Source of the DNA: Azolla caroliniana | Taxonomy: Eukaryota > Polypodiophyta | Length of the DNA: 64,000 nt | Reading direction: 5' to 3' | Assembly (NCBI GenBank): GCA_043228905.1 | Contig: JBHGNT010000002.1 | Coordinates: 5,890,001 to 5,954,000 of the forward strand | In this document: positions 1 to 10,415 of the stretch, in pieces | How the letters are laid out: the number at the start of each line of letters is the position of its first letter | Numbering within the stretch: position 1 is the first letter of the stretch | Position numbers and translations under genes: made by a program | The notes under the pieces: generated by a model | What the model was told of the DNA's origin: nothing | Seen by the model: only the letters and a program-made list of their open reading frames with translations | Database searches by the model: none

Positions 1-213
1 AACCAAGTAGAATTTCTAGTCTATGTCATTTCCTTAGGAGGCATCTCCATGGATTCAGCTAAGGTCAAAACATTGGTAAAGTGACAGACTCCACGTTCGT
101 TGCGAGATGTGCAATGCTTTTTAGGATTTGCCAATTTTTAGCGCAAGTTCATACAGGATTACTCAAAGCTTGTTCTGCCTCTAACACGTTCGCGTTCACA
201 AGTGGAAGGATCT
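1..213 (+). pseudogene. Ty3/gypsy reverse transcriptase fragment, truncated
   Basis: Reading frame 1 gives a typical gypsy connection region: VEFLVYVISLGGISMDS, then RSLRDVQCFLGFANF and FIQDYSKLVLPLT, the end of reverse transcriptase before the RNase H domain. It is broken by two in-frame stops (after LVK and after FANF). The window edge cuts it on the left. On the right it runs into a short segment (cacgttcgcgttcacaagtgg) that recurs beside the gypsy elements at 38408 and, inverted, near 16205, so it is probably an LTR edge. The fragment is unrelated to the neighbouring DUF7869-like gene. Confidence 0.8.
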
Positions 214-243
214 AGAGTCAAACCAAATGGTTTGACTCTAGAT
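210..243. repeat. Perfect 15-bp inverted repeat with 4-nt loop
   Basis: The left arm ATCTAGAGTCAAACC and right arm GGTTTGACTCTAGAT are exact reverse complements separated by AAAT. The hairpin sits exactly at the junction between the gypsy fragment and the 3' flank of the DUF7869-like gene. It could be a fold-back produced at a rearrangement junction or part of an element end. The sequence alone does not decide. Confidence 0.85.
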
Positions 244-286
244 TATATGTAGGGGATCTCGTTTGCCTTTGACTAGAGCCACCTTG

Positions 287-2914
287 TAGACCTAGTAATT
301 TTTCTTTTATTATATCTATTGTTGACTTCCTTAATCATCCGGCTTTTGTAAGTGTGAAGTTGTACATGATGATATCCACATAAGAGATATCAAGGGTCGA
401 GGTGTTATAAATGTTTCGCTTCCTCTTTCTACCTCCTCTTCTTGTTGGGCATTCAATCATCTCCAATGTATACTTACCTGTAAAAGCATTTGCTCTTCTA
501 GTGTTGTACCAATGAACATTTATAGACTTGATCGTGTTTTCTATTTCATGCATTAGCACTTCTAGAATTTTACCAACCCAAAATTGGTGGCCATGTGAGT
601 TCTCATCAGCCGGCGTTGCAATCAACATCCCCACCGTGAGCTCTTGCAAATTGCCTTGCCATCTAGCTTCGGCTGCTTTGGTCATCCTTGGTTCCACATA
701 AATGTCTCTTTCTTGTGGATGGACCAAACTGTCATCAATCACATTTGCTGGTTGCTCCGGAGTTCTATTTACACAATCATTTTGCAGCGACCATGTGAAT
801 GGCGTTTCCAAATTCCAATTATCACCAAATACACAATTGTCTATAATTCCTTTCTAATCACTATAAAATACATCCCACCATGACGTGTCTTGTTGTGCGG
901 CATATTTCTTGGCGGCCTCAATATGCTTTCTTTTTCCTTCTAAGGCTTGTAGCCATAACCGTTTTTGTTCCGATACCAAGTCACTCTGCAACTGTCCTTT
1001 CTTCTCAATTGGCATTTGCTTAGCTCCATGTACAATTGTACTCGGCATACAAAGTAATAACTGCCAACCACCTTCAGGTTCCCATGTTGTAGAAGATGAA
1101 TATTTTTTAGCATAGAAAAGTGTAGAACCACTTATTTCATTTTTCTTTATCATAAAAATGTGATTGAAGCTTATATTGTTTAACGGGGCAAGTACTTTAA
1201 CATTCCCAACTCCCCCATCTGATATATATCTCTTAAAGTCATATACCTCCTTCAAGTGTAACACTTTTGGGCGTGGTGTATATGCATCACAAATGATATC
1301 AAATAGTTTAGGTAATGTGAAAGCATCATGCCAAGACAACTATCTAGAGAATGTGCTAAACATCTTATCTATATGATCATGTGTGTGGCCAACCAAAAGA
1401 AAATTGACTTTCACTTTTCTAAACAATCCTTGGTTGACCAACATACTTAGATAGCCAAACACATTTGAATTTTTGTTCTCTCTAGTAGTATTGTCCAATT
1501 GAATGTATAGAATAGGGGGGAAAGGTTGGCCCCAAGACATCAAAACTCGGTGAATCACTATAACTGTTAGGTTAGGGTCATTGTGAACATTGGGGTATGT
1601 AATGAAGACGTGAGGTCCAACAAACCTATTATAAGCCAAGCCTCCCACCAAGTGCATTTGAACAAGGCACTCATTATTGACGTCTTTGGGGAGCCTCCGC
1701 ATATGCGGCAAGCACGTCTTCTTCTGGTCCATGCCATCTATCATTAAGCACATGTATTGTTCGGGCCTCTTCAAACACTTCTCTCTATGTTGCATCGCCT
1801 TCTTTCATTCTAACGATTGTGCCTCACGATGCTCTTGTAGTAACTTCTTACTCATATCCCTTTCCATTGATGTATTTGCACCTTTAGCCAAACTTTTAAC
1901 ATTTGCACAAATGGACCAATACCCCATGCGTACTTTACGTGGAATGATAACATTTGAAAACTGAGCTCTCCATAATCTTGTGAATTGGCTATATGTGATA
2001 GACTTATTATGTGAGCCCACCATATCAGATTAATAGACATCATAAACTTCCCGATGTGTGTAATTATCAGAGAGGTGCATCCTACCTATAGTGGGCATTA
2101 CTTCACAATTTAACTGAAAGTAACTTTTCATCCAACCAATAGCATGTCTCCCAATTGCACCTTTCATACTTGGAACCTCTTTACAATTGAGCATCTGATC
2201 CCCACTAAGTAGACGTTGTTGTACTCTATGTAGCCGCATGTTACTAACACATAACGCAATTTTGAATGCAACTCTACATATCTGTTGCACATGGAAGATA
2301 TAATACTCAAATGATACTTTGATCCCCATACATTTCTCAAACACTAGTTGCATATGTGACCCGAGGTAAGTGTCTTACTCATCACCAGTCATCGAAAAAT
2401 AGTATCACCTTAATTCTCGCAACTTTCATTTTCCAATCATAGACATACAACCATGGGCACAACATATTTTTTTGGCATCAAATCCAATCTGTTTATCTGA
2501 TGCCAAGTTAAATCTGGCCAGACGAATTCTTCGTGGGATTCTTCTAATATGCATAGGGCTTCCAGATTTCTCTTCCTACATAGAAGTTGGTGTAACCTTG
2601 TTACTATCCAATTCTTTGTTGTGACCATCGCCCATGATATTCGATGTTTCATTGGCACTACCTTCATTCTCCGTATCTTTATTAATATCGTATTCTTCAA
2701 TAGAGAACTCTTCACATGTGTCATTATTCACATTCATTATAGGTGAAGATGAGCTCAGACAATACTCTTCGATAGAATATGGTGAGTCTGTCGACAGACA
2801 ATATTCTTCAATAGAAAATGGCGAGTCTGTCGACAAACAATACTCTTCAGTAAAAAACGAAGAGTCTGATGACAAACAATATTCTTCAATCGAGAACGGT
2901 GAATCTTCACTCAT
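287..2914 (-). pseudogene. DUF7869-like gene, possibly transposase-related, broken by in-frame stops
   Basis: Frame-conserved coding runs on the minus strand from MSEDSPFS at 2914 down to LTKAG at about 335. In order: an acidic N-terminus with four 13-residue repeats (DSPFSIEEYCLST type); a region ending KKYVVP; a segment with QICRVAFKIALCVSN; and a core with MIDGMDQKK, YIQLDNTTRENKN and VGHTHDHIDKMFS, which I recognise as the pattern of DUF7869-type plant proteins. The spaced acidic residues (D in IDG, QLDN and HTHDHID) recall an RNase H-fold transposase; that is inference. A C-terminal block contains GHQFWVGKILEV and HWYN. Stops at about 2028, 1805, 1340 and 854 all lie in the same frame, so decay was by substitution; one shift occurs near 2576. 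The gene lies back to back with the ParB-methylase gene. A second remnant of it is at 43836-44248. Confidence 0.7.
2753..2914 (-). repeat. 39-bp tandem repeat encoding a 13-residue acidic repeat
   Basis: Four head-to-tail copies of a 39-bp unit near the start of the DUF7869-like gene encode DSPFSIEEYCLST with small changes. The unit length is a multiple of three, so the frame is kept. The copies differ at several bases, so the array is not very recent. Confidence 0.8.
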
Positions 2915-3067
2915 GGCTTAAGGTCCACATAGAGCTCTTTAAGTTATGTGCTTAGGCTAAGGCAAAAAACTGATAAGCTCCACTCTAAACATAAACTCCT
3001 CTCTAAATAGAAGCTCCCTCAATATAATGTCTATATTATTTAATATTATATTAATACAATACATAAA

Positions 3068-3630
3068 TTTTAGGAACTACAACGTTCCTTATGCGCAACA
3101 CTCGGCCACAACCGAGCTAAGAATCATACACAGAAAACGGGAAATGAAATGCATGACACAAAGAAGAGACGAGTGCACAGGATGTTTACGTGGAAAGCCC
3201 AAAGAGGGAAAAACCATGGCAGCCCACAGGCTGAAAACTATCACTATGCTAGAATGTACAACAGTGAGTTCACGGAGGCAACGACTTCGTGCTCACGATC
3301 CTCGCCACAGGCGGTGGTTACAACAGAGGCAACAACCTCTCTCTCTCTCTCTGTACACAGTTACACGCACTATCTCCTTCCACCAACAAGAAAATGACAA
3401 CAACTAACAATTACCTAAAGGTTTGCCCTAAGTCATATTTATACTAATATGACTTTTCGGCTATTTACAAATATAGCCTCGATGGGCTCTCAGAAACATA
3501 TTTACGAATATGTCTCTTCATCTGGTGAGCATTCCTCACCGGGTCTGCACCATCCGGCTCTTCGTAGCCGGGTACTCCTCATCCGGTTCATACCGGGTCT
3601 GCACCATCCGGAGGGACTTGTCTCCCAACA
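3068..3630 (-). mobile_element. Solo LTR, family X, with 5-bp target duplication
   Basis: The segment ends in CTCCCAACA on the right (TGTTGGGAG on minus) and is flanked by ATAAA on both sides (3063-3067 and 3631-3635), an exact 5-bp target duplication. Its partner at 27414-28198 shares the whole sequence, including the motif gaactaca, a CT microsatellite, a TATA-like TATAAAT on the minus strand near 3440, and a 54-bp repeat (about two units here). No internal domain is left, so it is a solo LTR formed by recombination between the two LTRs. It lies between the two divergent genes of the DUF7869/ParB-methylase unit. Confidence 0.8.
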
Positions 3631-4160
3631 ATAAAAAATATTATTTTTAATATAATAATTGTATTCAACATATTAATAATTACTTAAACTAGTCTGTATG
3701 AAGTTAAATCAAGTATAATATAATTACAATCATTACCAAGCCATATATATGTTGGATTAAAGTTAAAATCATTGGTTAATTAATGGCACCCATATTTAAT
3801 ATAGAACTTCTCAGTCATTGGTTCATTCATGCCGACCATTTTAAATATAAGACTTTTCAATCATTAGTTCATTCATGCCCACATCTTTAATACAAAGCAA
3901 TTAAGAGTCATAAAAATGTTGCTTTCAATAATCAATCATTGGTTCATTCATGAATCTCTATCATTGTTTCCTTCATGACCTTCAAAGTCATTGTAAGTTA
4001 TTTTGACTATAAAATATTCATCAATATGTTAGTTTAACTTTGTAATCATTGATGCAATCATAAGTAACTCTGGTTAAAGTGACTGTGGTTACTAACTAAC
4101 TAACCTCAAGCTTGCCAACCCTGGTAAAACTGACTGTGGTTACTTTAACCACTGTGGTCA
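3631..4160. other. AT-rich upstream region with degenerate direct repeats
   Basis: There is no gene. Three or four degenerate copies of TCATTGGTTCATTCATG lie between about 3815 and 3960. The motif GACTGTGGTTACT occurs twice (about 4080 and 4130), followed by an inverted relative AACCACTGTGG, just upstream of the TATA box. These may be promoter elements of the ParB-methylase gene. Confidence 0.5.
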
Positions 4161-4165
4161 ATCCC

Positions 4166-4290
4166 TATAAATAGGAAGACCTCATCATATTTCAGTCGCG
4201 CGAAACACAAGACTACACAGAGCAAACAGAGCATACAGAGCACGAAGCACGAAAGCGAGATCTCCGCCTAAAAATCGACAAATAGCAACC
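4166..4290 (+). promoter_or_regulatory. TATA box and 5' leader of the ParB-methylase gene
   Basis: TATAAATA at 4166-4173 is followed by about 118 bases without an ATG up to the start codon at 4291. The leader contains an AGAGCA/GCACGAA-rich stretch. The position and context (CAACC before ATG) fit a plant RNA polymerase II promoter, and the exon that starts here splices in frame to the next coding exon. Confidence 0.6.
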
Positions 4291-4372
4291 ATGTCTTCAA
4301 AGAAAGTCGAGCGCCAAGACTCCAAGTAACCCTCTAACACTATGGACATTTTTGTAAATATGTTTTAGCATC

Positions 4373-4926
4373 AGGAACTCGATACAGCGTATCGAGTTCT
4401 TGTGTGAAGTGTAGGTTTTATTCAAGAACTTGATACGTGATATCGAGTTCCTGTTTAAAGTGTTTGTTTTAAAGAGGAACTCGATACGCCATATAGAGTT
4501 CCTATATTATGTTTGCGTTTTAAACATGAACTCGATACGCTGTATCGAGTCCCTGTATAATGTTTGTGTTTTATAAAGTTGTTGTTTTAAAGAGGAACTC
4601 GATACGCCGTATCGAGTTCCTGTATAAAACACAAACATTATACAGGAACTCGATACGTTGTATCGAGTTCCTGAATTATGTAACACTTTTACAGAGGAAC
4701 TCGATACCACGTATCGAGCTCCTGTATTATGTTTGTGTTTTATACATGGACTTGATACGACATATCGAGTTCTTGTATAAAGTTCCTGTTTTATACAGGA
4801 ACTCGATACACTGTAACGAGTTCCTGTGTAAAGTATGTGTTTGATACACGAACTTGATACCCTGCATCGATTTCATGTATAGACACAAACTATATACAGG
4901 AACACGAGATAGCGTATCGAGTTCCT
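4373..4926. repeat. Array of eleven ~27-bp palindromes, ~51-bp period, in intron 1
   Basis: Each unit is an inverted repeat with arms GGAACTCGATAC and GTATCGAGTTCC around a variable 3-base centre (AGC, GCC, TTG, CAC and others). Units begin near 4374, 4424, 4475, 4526, 4592, 4642, 4695, 4745, 4796, 4848 and 4898. The AT-rich spacers (tgtttgtgttttat type) resemble one another, so this is a satellite and not a CRISPR array. Arms keep pairing better than the centres, which suggests selection or conversion for symmetry. Related palindromes with core AACTCGATACAATGTATCG occur at 43290-43560 beside the second copy of this gene. Confidence 0.9.
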
Positions 4927-7900
4927 ATATAAAACAAGAACTTTAAAGAGGAATATTATCGATTTGGGGCAACAATTTAGTATTGTGTGAAAAGATATCA
5001 AACTTGATGTCAAAATCAGTCTTTTTTTAGGGTGATTTGCCTAATTTTGTAAGCAATAGGGGCCTTAATTATAGAGGTTTTATGACCTAGTATAGCTTTA
5101 AATAGTAGAAAATAACCCACAAATTACCTTTACCATACCAAACTCAAGTCTATCATATGCAAATTCTCTAGAATATGGATATGGAATCAATATAAGCCAT
5201 ACCTACCCTTCAAGACAATATATATCCTTGTATACTTATTAAGATATATATTTTCTAAGTTGAATAGCCCTTACTAGAATGGATTTCTGAATAAAGGACT
5301 ACCATGTTCACTCAATGCATGATTGATATTTATAGTTTACCACAAATCGCCTGCTAGTTTATGTCTTCATCTAATTATTTGTATTTTAATATACAACCTT
5401 AATCTATGTGACCACCTAACTTATGTTTTCGCATGTCCTTTTTTAAATAGGTCGTTTGAGAACTTGTCGGACCGACTTGTGAAGAAGATAAAGCTCCGCA
5501 TACAGGGTTCTCCAATTGAAACACAAACCCTAATAGCTCCCGAGAACATGAAGAGAGGAAAAAAGCTTCTCTTCAACGAGGAGACAAAATCTCAACCACC
5601 CATTGAGGTTAGCCAAAAGAAACTATTAGTAGCTACTGGTGGTGAAGACCTTCCTGACCGTGATCTAACCGACAAGGAATGGTGTATGCAATATGTCAAC
5701 TCCAAGAAAAAAGTCGTATTGTATACATCAAAGAAGAAGGGCGAGCGGCAGCTTGAAAATGAAAACCCATTTATGTATGGCCGTATTCTCCGATTTGACT
5801 GCGAAGATGCAGATTCGGCCAACATACTTGTAATGATAGAGTGCTCTAAGGGGGTACGTAAAGTGTTCCTTTCCGAAGATCTTTTAGTAAAGGAATCTTG
5901 TGGGCCAGAAGCTTTCAAAAAAGATCTAGAAAGCTCACAAAACCTTATTGTTACCTTGAGGCCTTATATACAAGGCCATGTAACTCTAAGGGAGCCATTG
6001 TCCTCCCCAGTGAAGGCCACAAAAAGGGCATCTAAAGTACAATCAAGACCACCAAAATGTCGGACTCTGACTCATCAAGTGAAAATGAAGATGAGGACAC
6101 TAAGGGGACGCCAGGAGCTGAGTTGGCATCGGGTGTGTTATCATCCGAGTAGAATAAGATACGAAGAGAGTTAATGCAGCGTAAACTGGTAAGGAAAGGG
6201 CAAGTGTTTAATTTGCCTATAACACACATCCATCAGCCCCCTATTGATGAAAAAACAGGACGAATACCACTTGAGATTAGAGAGCCACACCAAAGGCATG
6301 TTCAAAATCTCAAGAAAAAAATGAAAATTAATCCTCATGCTACCGTTGTGCCTTTTATTGTTATGGTGGATCCTAAAGAATGTGAAACCATTGAAGATTT
6401 TGATATAAGAAAGCATGATCAATATAATTACTTTGTCATTAGTGGATCACATTCAGCGGAGGCACGTTGGCAACTTGTGAGAGAACATCCAACGACTTTC
6501 TTCTTCAAGTATGCCGAGTGCAAAATTTACGTGGGTCTCACAACTGAAGAGGCAAAGCTGTTGGCATGGGACCACAATAATGATAATGACTATAGGCAAA
6601 AAATGTTATTGATTGAGCGTATAAGGTTCTTCCACCACGAGTATTTGGACGTCAAACAAAAGTTTGGTGTGAAGTTACATCCAGGCCTACGATGTCAATA
6701 CTTGCATGAAGTCGGCATTGTGGTAGATGATAATGTTAAGTCCGATGGTCCTCGAAAATATGAGTCTTGGTTTCAATTGGCCTTTAGAGATGGAGAAGAT
6801 CAAATCTTCTCAATGTGGGAGAATAAGGAGGTCAAGGGTCAACGACAAAAGAAATGTAAGGTTGACCCACAATTAGAATTAAAGTCACAAGCGGCCAAGA
6901 AAATTGACTTGACAATTGAAGAAGCGGCTGACGACATGAAGCTGTCTCTGTGGAGAGCAATGCAAGGTATTAAGGACGAGCAACTTCTTGTGTCTGTTTT
7001 GTCAAGGGTTGTGTCCAAAGATTTAAGCCTTGAAGAAATGGTGATTGACTTCAATAAGTCTTTCAAATACCGATATTGAAGTCTATATGGTGCAATTGGA
7101 AGTTCTAATCTCGTTTTCTAATTTCACAGTCATAAGGTGTACATGAAGATCCAAGAAGTTATGATGAAACAACTTGGATGTATAACTTGGGAACAAGTGA
7201 CCGAGGATTATCCTCTAACTTCTTCATATAAGGCGTTATCAGAGTATTTTATTGCATTCAACGATTGGGTTAGTATTGGTGGTTTTTCATTAAGTTTTCA
7301 TCATATGTAGAGCTTGTATAATAAAACTTGATGTCCTATTGCTTCTATTAGAAACCGTGTCGTGGCAAGAAACAAGGAGAAGTTAAGGATATACATGATT
7401 TCCCAACATCCTTCCTTGCACATCTCGAGAGAGTCAGAAAAGAAAAGGATCGTTGCTTAGTCAAGGCGTACGAAATGGAGGAAGATGGCTCCTTCAAAAA
7501 ATTTAGCCACAAAAAAGATATTACGAGAGATCTTTACTACAATGTGGTTTGCGGCGATGTCATTGACATCATCCAAAAAGTGCCAAAGAAGGAATATACG
7601 CTAATGATTGCGGATATTCCTTACGGATTTTGAATGGTAGGGTCATCATACGACGATGAACCATTTAGGTTTAAACAATTGGAGAAGATGGTCAAGGATT
7701 TTACTGAGCTAACGACTGCATCCTTGTGGAGAATAGTTGTCCTTCATAGTATGGACCAAGGGTACTCGATAGCTCAAGCTTTGAGATCTCGTTTCCATGG
7801 CATCGAGAACCTTGCATGGTAAGGATTATTTATAGGTCCCATTCACTATATTGCCTTTCTTAAGATTGTTCAATCTATTCTTAACTCGATGTAATATTTT

Positions 7901-7984
7901 TTATAGGATAAAAACCAATGTAAATAGAGGGCCAAGCTTTCAGTTCGTTAATGCGATTGAATGCATCACGGTGTCGTGAAGAAT

Positions 7985-8100
7985 GTGCTTCACGATATAA
8001 AAATGAGCTTAAATGTTGTATTTAATAATATTTGAGAGACTTGAACCCACATCCTTATATACGATGTACAATGTACATACCACTAGGCTAGGCTATTTGT
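7985..8100 (-). mobile_element. tRNA-derived SINE-like sequence, copy 1
   Basis: On the minus strand an A-box-like TAGCCTAGTGGT is followed about 40 bases later by a B-box-like GGGTTCAAGTCTC. The segment gaatgtgcttcacgatataa follows and is repeated in the next copy. The body is too diverged to fold as a tRNA, so it is a SINE rather than a tRNA gene. Confidence 0.6.
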
Positions 8101-8104
8101 AAAA

Positions 8105-8240
8105 GTGTGTAATAAATGTGCTTCATGATATAAGAATGAAGCTATATATTGTATTAAGTAAAATTGAGGGACTTGAACCCTCAACCTTGTATACCAAGCA
8201 CCAAGCATACACCACTAAGCTAGGTTAGTTATTTTAGAAT
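8105..8240 (-). mobile_element. tRNA-derived SINE-like sequence, copy 2
   Basis: The minus strand reads TAGCTTAGTGGT (A box) and, after about 45 bases, GGGTTCAAGTCCC (B box). It shares the flank gaatgtgcttca(t/c)gatata with copy 1, so the two are members of one family or a local duplication. Confidence 0.65.
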
Positions 8241-8479
8241 GCATTTTCATCATTATACTTATCCCATATCTATTTTCATACATAGCCATCATTCATCACA
8301 TGCAATGCATGTGCACCAAATGGTGATCATGCATTACATGTAACTCATGCATTGCATGCATGCCATGCTCCCATACATTACCATATGCATGGCAACACTT
8401 ATATAAAGAGGGGAAAGGGAAAACAAGGTAATGAATCAAGGGAGAGTGAGAAAATAATATAATCAAGTAAAGAAGACTA

Positions 8480-8570
8480 GCTCATTGGGTGGAGAACCTC
8501 TCGTTTCGAAGTTGAGGTCGTGGGTTCAAATCAAGGGTCGATAGAGAATGTGTTCAGTTTGCGATCAAGG
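8480..8570 (+). mobile_element. tRNA-derived SINE-like head, plus strand
   Basis: TAGCTCATTGGGTGGAG (A-box-like) is followed by GGTCGTGGGTTCAAATC (B-box-like) on the plus strand. It has the spacing of a tRNA-derived SINE promoter, in the opposite orientation to the two copies upstream. Confidence 0.5.
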
Positions 8571-9482
8571 ATTGTACTTTTAATATACATTGAATGTTTA
8601 TATCATATACTCTTGTTCCTTGAATCATACTTTGTCTCAATCTTCTATCTTGAATCATACATTGTCTCTATCTTTTATCTATGCTCGTCTCTCTCTCTCT
8701 CTGACACATACACACATTACTCGTAACTCTTCTTCTTACTATCCTTAACCATTCTATCATCACCATACAAGCCTTATTAAAAGTTAAGTTTCTTCAACTC
8801 CCCTTAACCTTAGTCCCCGCGACTTCGCCGCACGAACCACAACTACCTCGACAACGGTTGGCTACTTTGATGAAATTAAGAAACAAAGAATCAAGGAGCA
8901 TTCTAATGAAGTGGGAGGTTCAAATCTGCTAGTATATCCAGCAGTGACACGGAAATTGCGACATGTCACCACGACAAAACGGGGACTTGTCAACCCATTC
9001 CAAAAACCTCAACGACTTATGATGCGCTTGATCAAAATATTTTCTATCGAAGGAGACTGGATATTAGATCTCTTTTTTGGCACAGGTATTCCTCGAACTA
9101 GGGTAACGATCTTGAGATAACCAATACCGAATCTTTTTTGTTTGAGAACTAATTCTTTTTGTTACTTTCTTCATAGGAACGACGTCTACATGTGCATTGA
9201 AGCTCTTTAGAAACACAGTTGCATTGGAGAAGGACGAGGAGGAGGTTATATTTATAAACATGAGGATTAAGGCTTTGTGGGAATGCCCAGACCAGGACGA
9301 GGAGGTCGGTGCAAAGAACCTCACTGATACAAAAAGGTTTCACCCTGCTTCGTGAGAGCCTATTCCCCCGCTAATAGATATTTCTTTGGCTCGGCTAACA
9401 GGGGAAGCCAATGCACGTATAGCCAAAAAGACTTCTACAGGATGATGAAGAAAATGACATTGATGATTTGATTGCTATGTAA

Positions 9483-10415
9483 TGGACTCTATGAAGAAAA
9501 TGACATTGATGATTTGTTTGGATTTCACATTATTAATACAAATTTTGGGTTTTACTTGGTGGATTCTATTCTTTATAATCTTCTATATGTTTCAATTTTA
9601 TTTTTATATACTTGGTTAGTAGACTTATGACATTGGTTTCACCGCGTGCATAGTTGACTACCAAATTTATGGAGAAACATGAATTAGTTTAAATTGAGGT
9701 TGATTTTGGGCCAAGTTTACCTTAACATAACATGGTCGTAGAATTGTTTCTATGACTGTCCATGTTGTTATTATGGATCTTTGTCTTCTATTGTTAAAAC
9801 TATTATGTTTCTATTCCATTGCTGCTTAGATTTTGTAGTGTGTTGATAATGGTTCCACTAGCGTTATCCGCATGTTTTTATACGCTTGTAGTACCACTAG
9901 CGTTATCGTTCGGAGTTTAATCCCGTGTGAATCTCTCCTAAGCAATAGAGTAGATCAATTTTAAATACAAGTATGAAAGCCTTAATAGGTTTGTTATTTC
10001 CACCACATTATCCTAAAGTTCACTGTCTTACATTGTCCACAATTATATACATATGGTTTGATCCCATATGAACAAACTGAGGAATAGATGAGATCAACTT
10101 TAAATACAAGTATTGAATGCTTTAATAAGTTAGTTATTCCAATCACATTATCCTAAAGTGCACTATCCTACATTGTCCACAATTATATACATGCAAGTAT
10201 GGGTCAAAGTATAAATTATAACTCATTTTATTAGTATGGTTACAAGTACACCTCATATTTTTGTAAAACTTACCAAATTAATATAAGTCTTTAACTTAGT
10301 GTTTCCCATGTCGCACATTAGTGACATACTGAGCCATTGTTGAACTTTATTATGCCTACATTAACTTATCAACACGTCCAAACTTGCATGATTTCTAACG
10401 ATCTCCACTCGTAGA
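9483..10415. repeat. Non-coding stretch with direct repeats
   Basis: There is no gene. ATGAAGAAAATGACATTGAT, the last coding segment of the methylase gene, is repeated once at about 9490. CCACTAGCGTTATC occurs at about 9855 and 9895. A ~137-bp tandem duplication covers about 9951-10190 (shared motifs aaatacaagtat, cacattatcctaaagt and ttgtccacaattatatac). Confidence 0.6.

Larger units (their letters stand above)
7971..8856. other. Late intron of the ParB-methylase gene, filled by SINE insertions
   Basis: Coding stops after the CITV-like end of exon 5 at 7970 and resumes with GYFDEIKKQ at 8857. The 0.9 kb between contains three tRNA-like segments, a CT microsatellite near 8690 and an ATGCAT-rich stretch near 8300-8390. 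The donor GTGTCG is weak and the acceptor AG before 8857 is not clear, so the exon edges here are approximate. Confidence 0.55.
4291..9482 (+). pseudogene. ParB-like domain fused to DNA N4/N6 methyltransferase, spliced, mildly broken
   Basis: Seven exons join to a protein of roughly 950 residues. Exon 1 (4291-4325, MSSKKVERQDS) splices in frame over a 1.1 kb GT-AG intron to exon 2 (5451-7057). Further exons: 7130-7268, 7352-7818, 7907-7970, about 8857-9085 and 9177-9482. Exon 2 holds a basic N-terminal part, an acidic linker (SDSDSSSENEDED) and a ParB-like fold with VISGSHSAEA (about 6435-6464). Exon 4 holds ADIPYGF (7610-7630), the DPPY-like catalytic motif IV. Exons 6 and 7 join DLFFGTG to TTSTCALKL, the AdoMet-binding motif I. 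This is the permuted beta-class order (IV before I) of DNA N4-cytosine/N6-adenine methylases. The protein ends in DDEENDIDDLIAM. Damage: a shift near 6036-6050, TAG at 6150, TGA at 7631, TGA at 9352 and a shift near 9450. ParB and methylase domains are together in prokaryotic phage and plasmid proteins; here the gene has introns. Confidence 0.8.

Noticed and set aside
854-2023. Stops in the DUF7869-like gene as evidence of RNA editing or an altered genetic code
   Set aside because: U-to-C editing is organellar, and the neighbouring copia genes show the same transition-type stops, so ordinary decay explains them.
3027-3407. 126-residue plus-strand frame
   Set aside because: Lies within a solo LTR and is not conserved in the second copy beyond the nucleotide similarity.
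4507-4844. Open frames of 67 and 94 residues on both strands over the palindrome array
   Set aside because: They are produced by the repeat period (about 51 bp, a multiple of three) and show no domain.
4373-4926. Array looks like a CRISPR (27-bp palindromic repeats, regular spacing)
   Set aside because: The spacers resemble one another, there are no cas genes, and the context is a plant nuclear intron.
7985-8570. tRNA genes
   Set aside because: Only A- and B-box-like motifs are present; no acceptor stem or anticodon loop can be drawn, so they are SINE-like.
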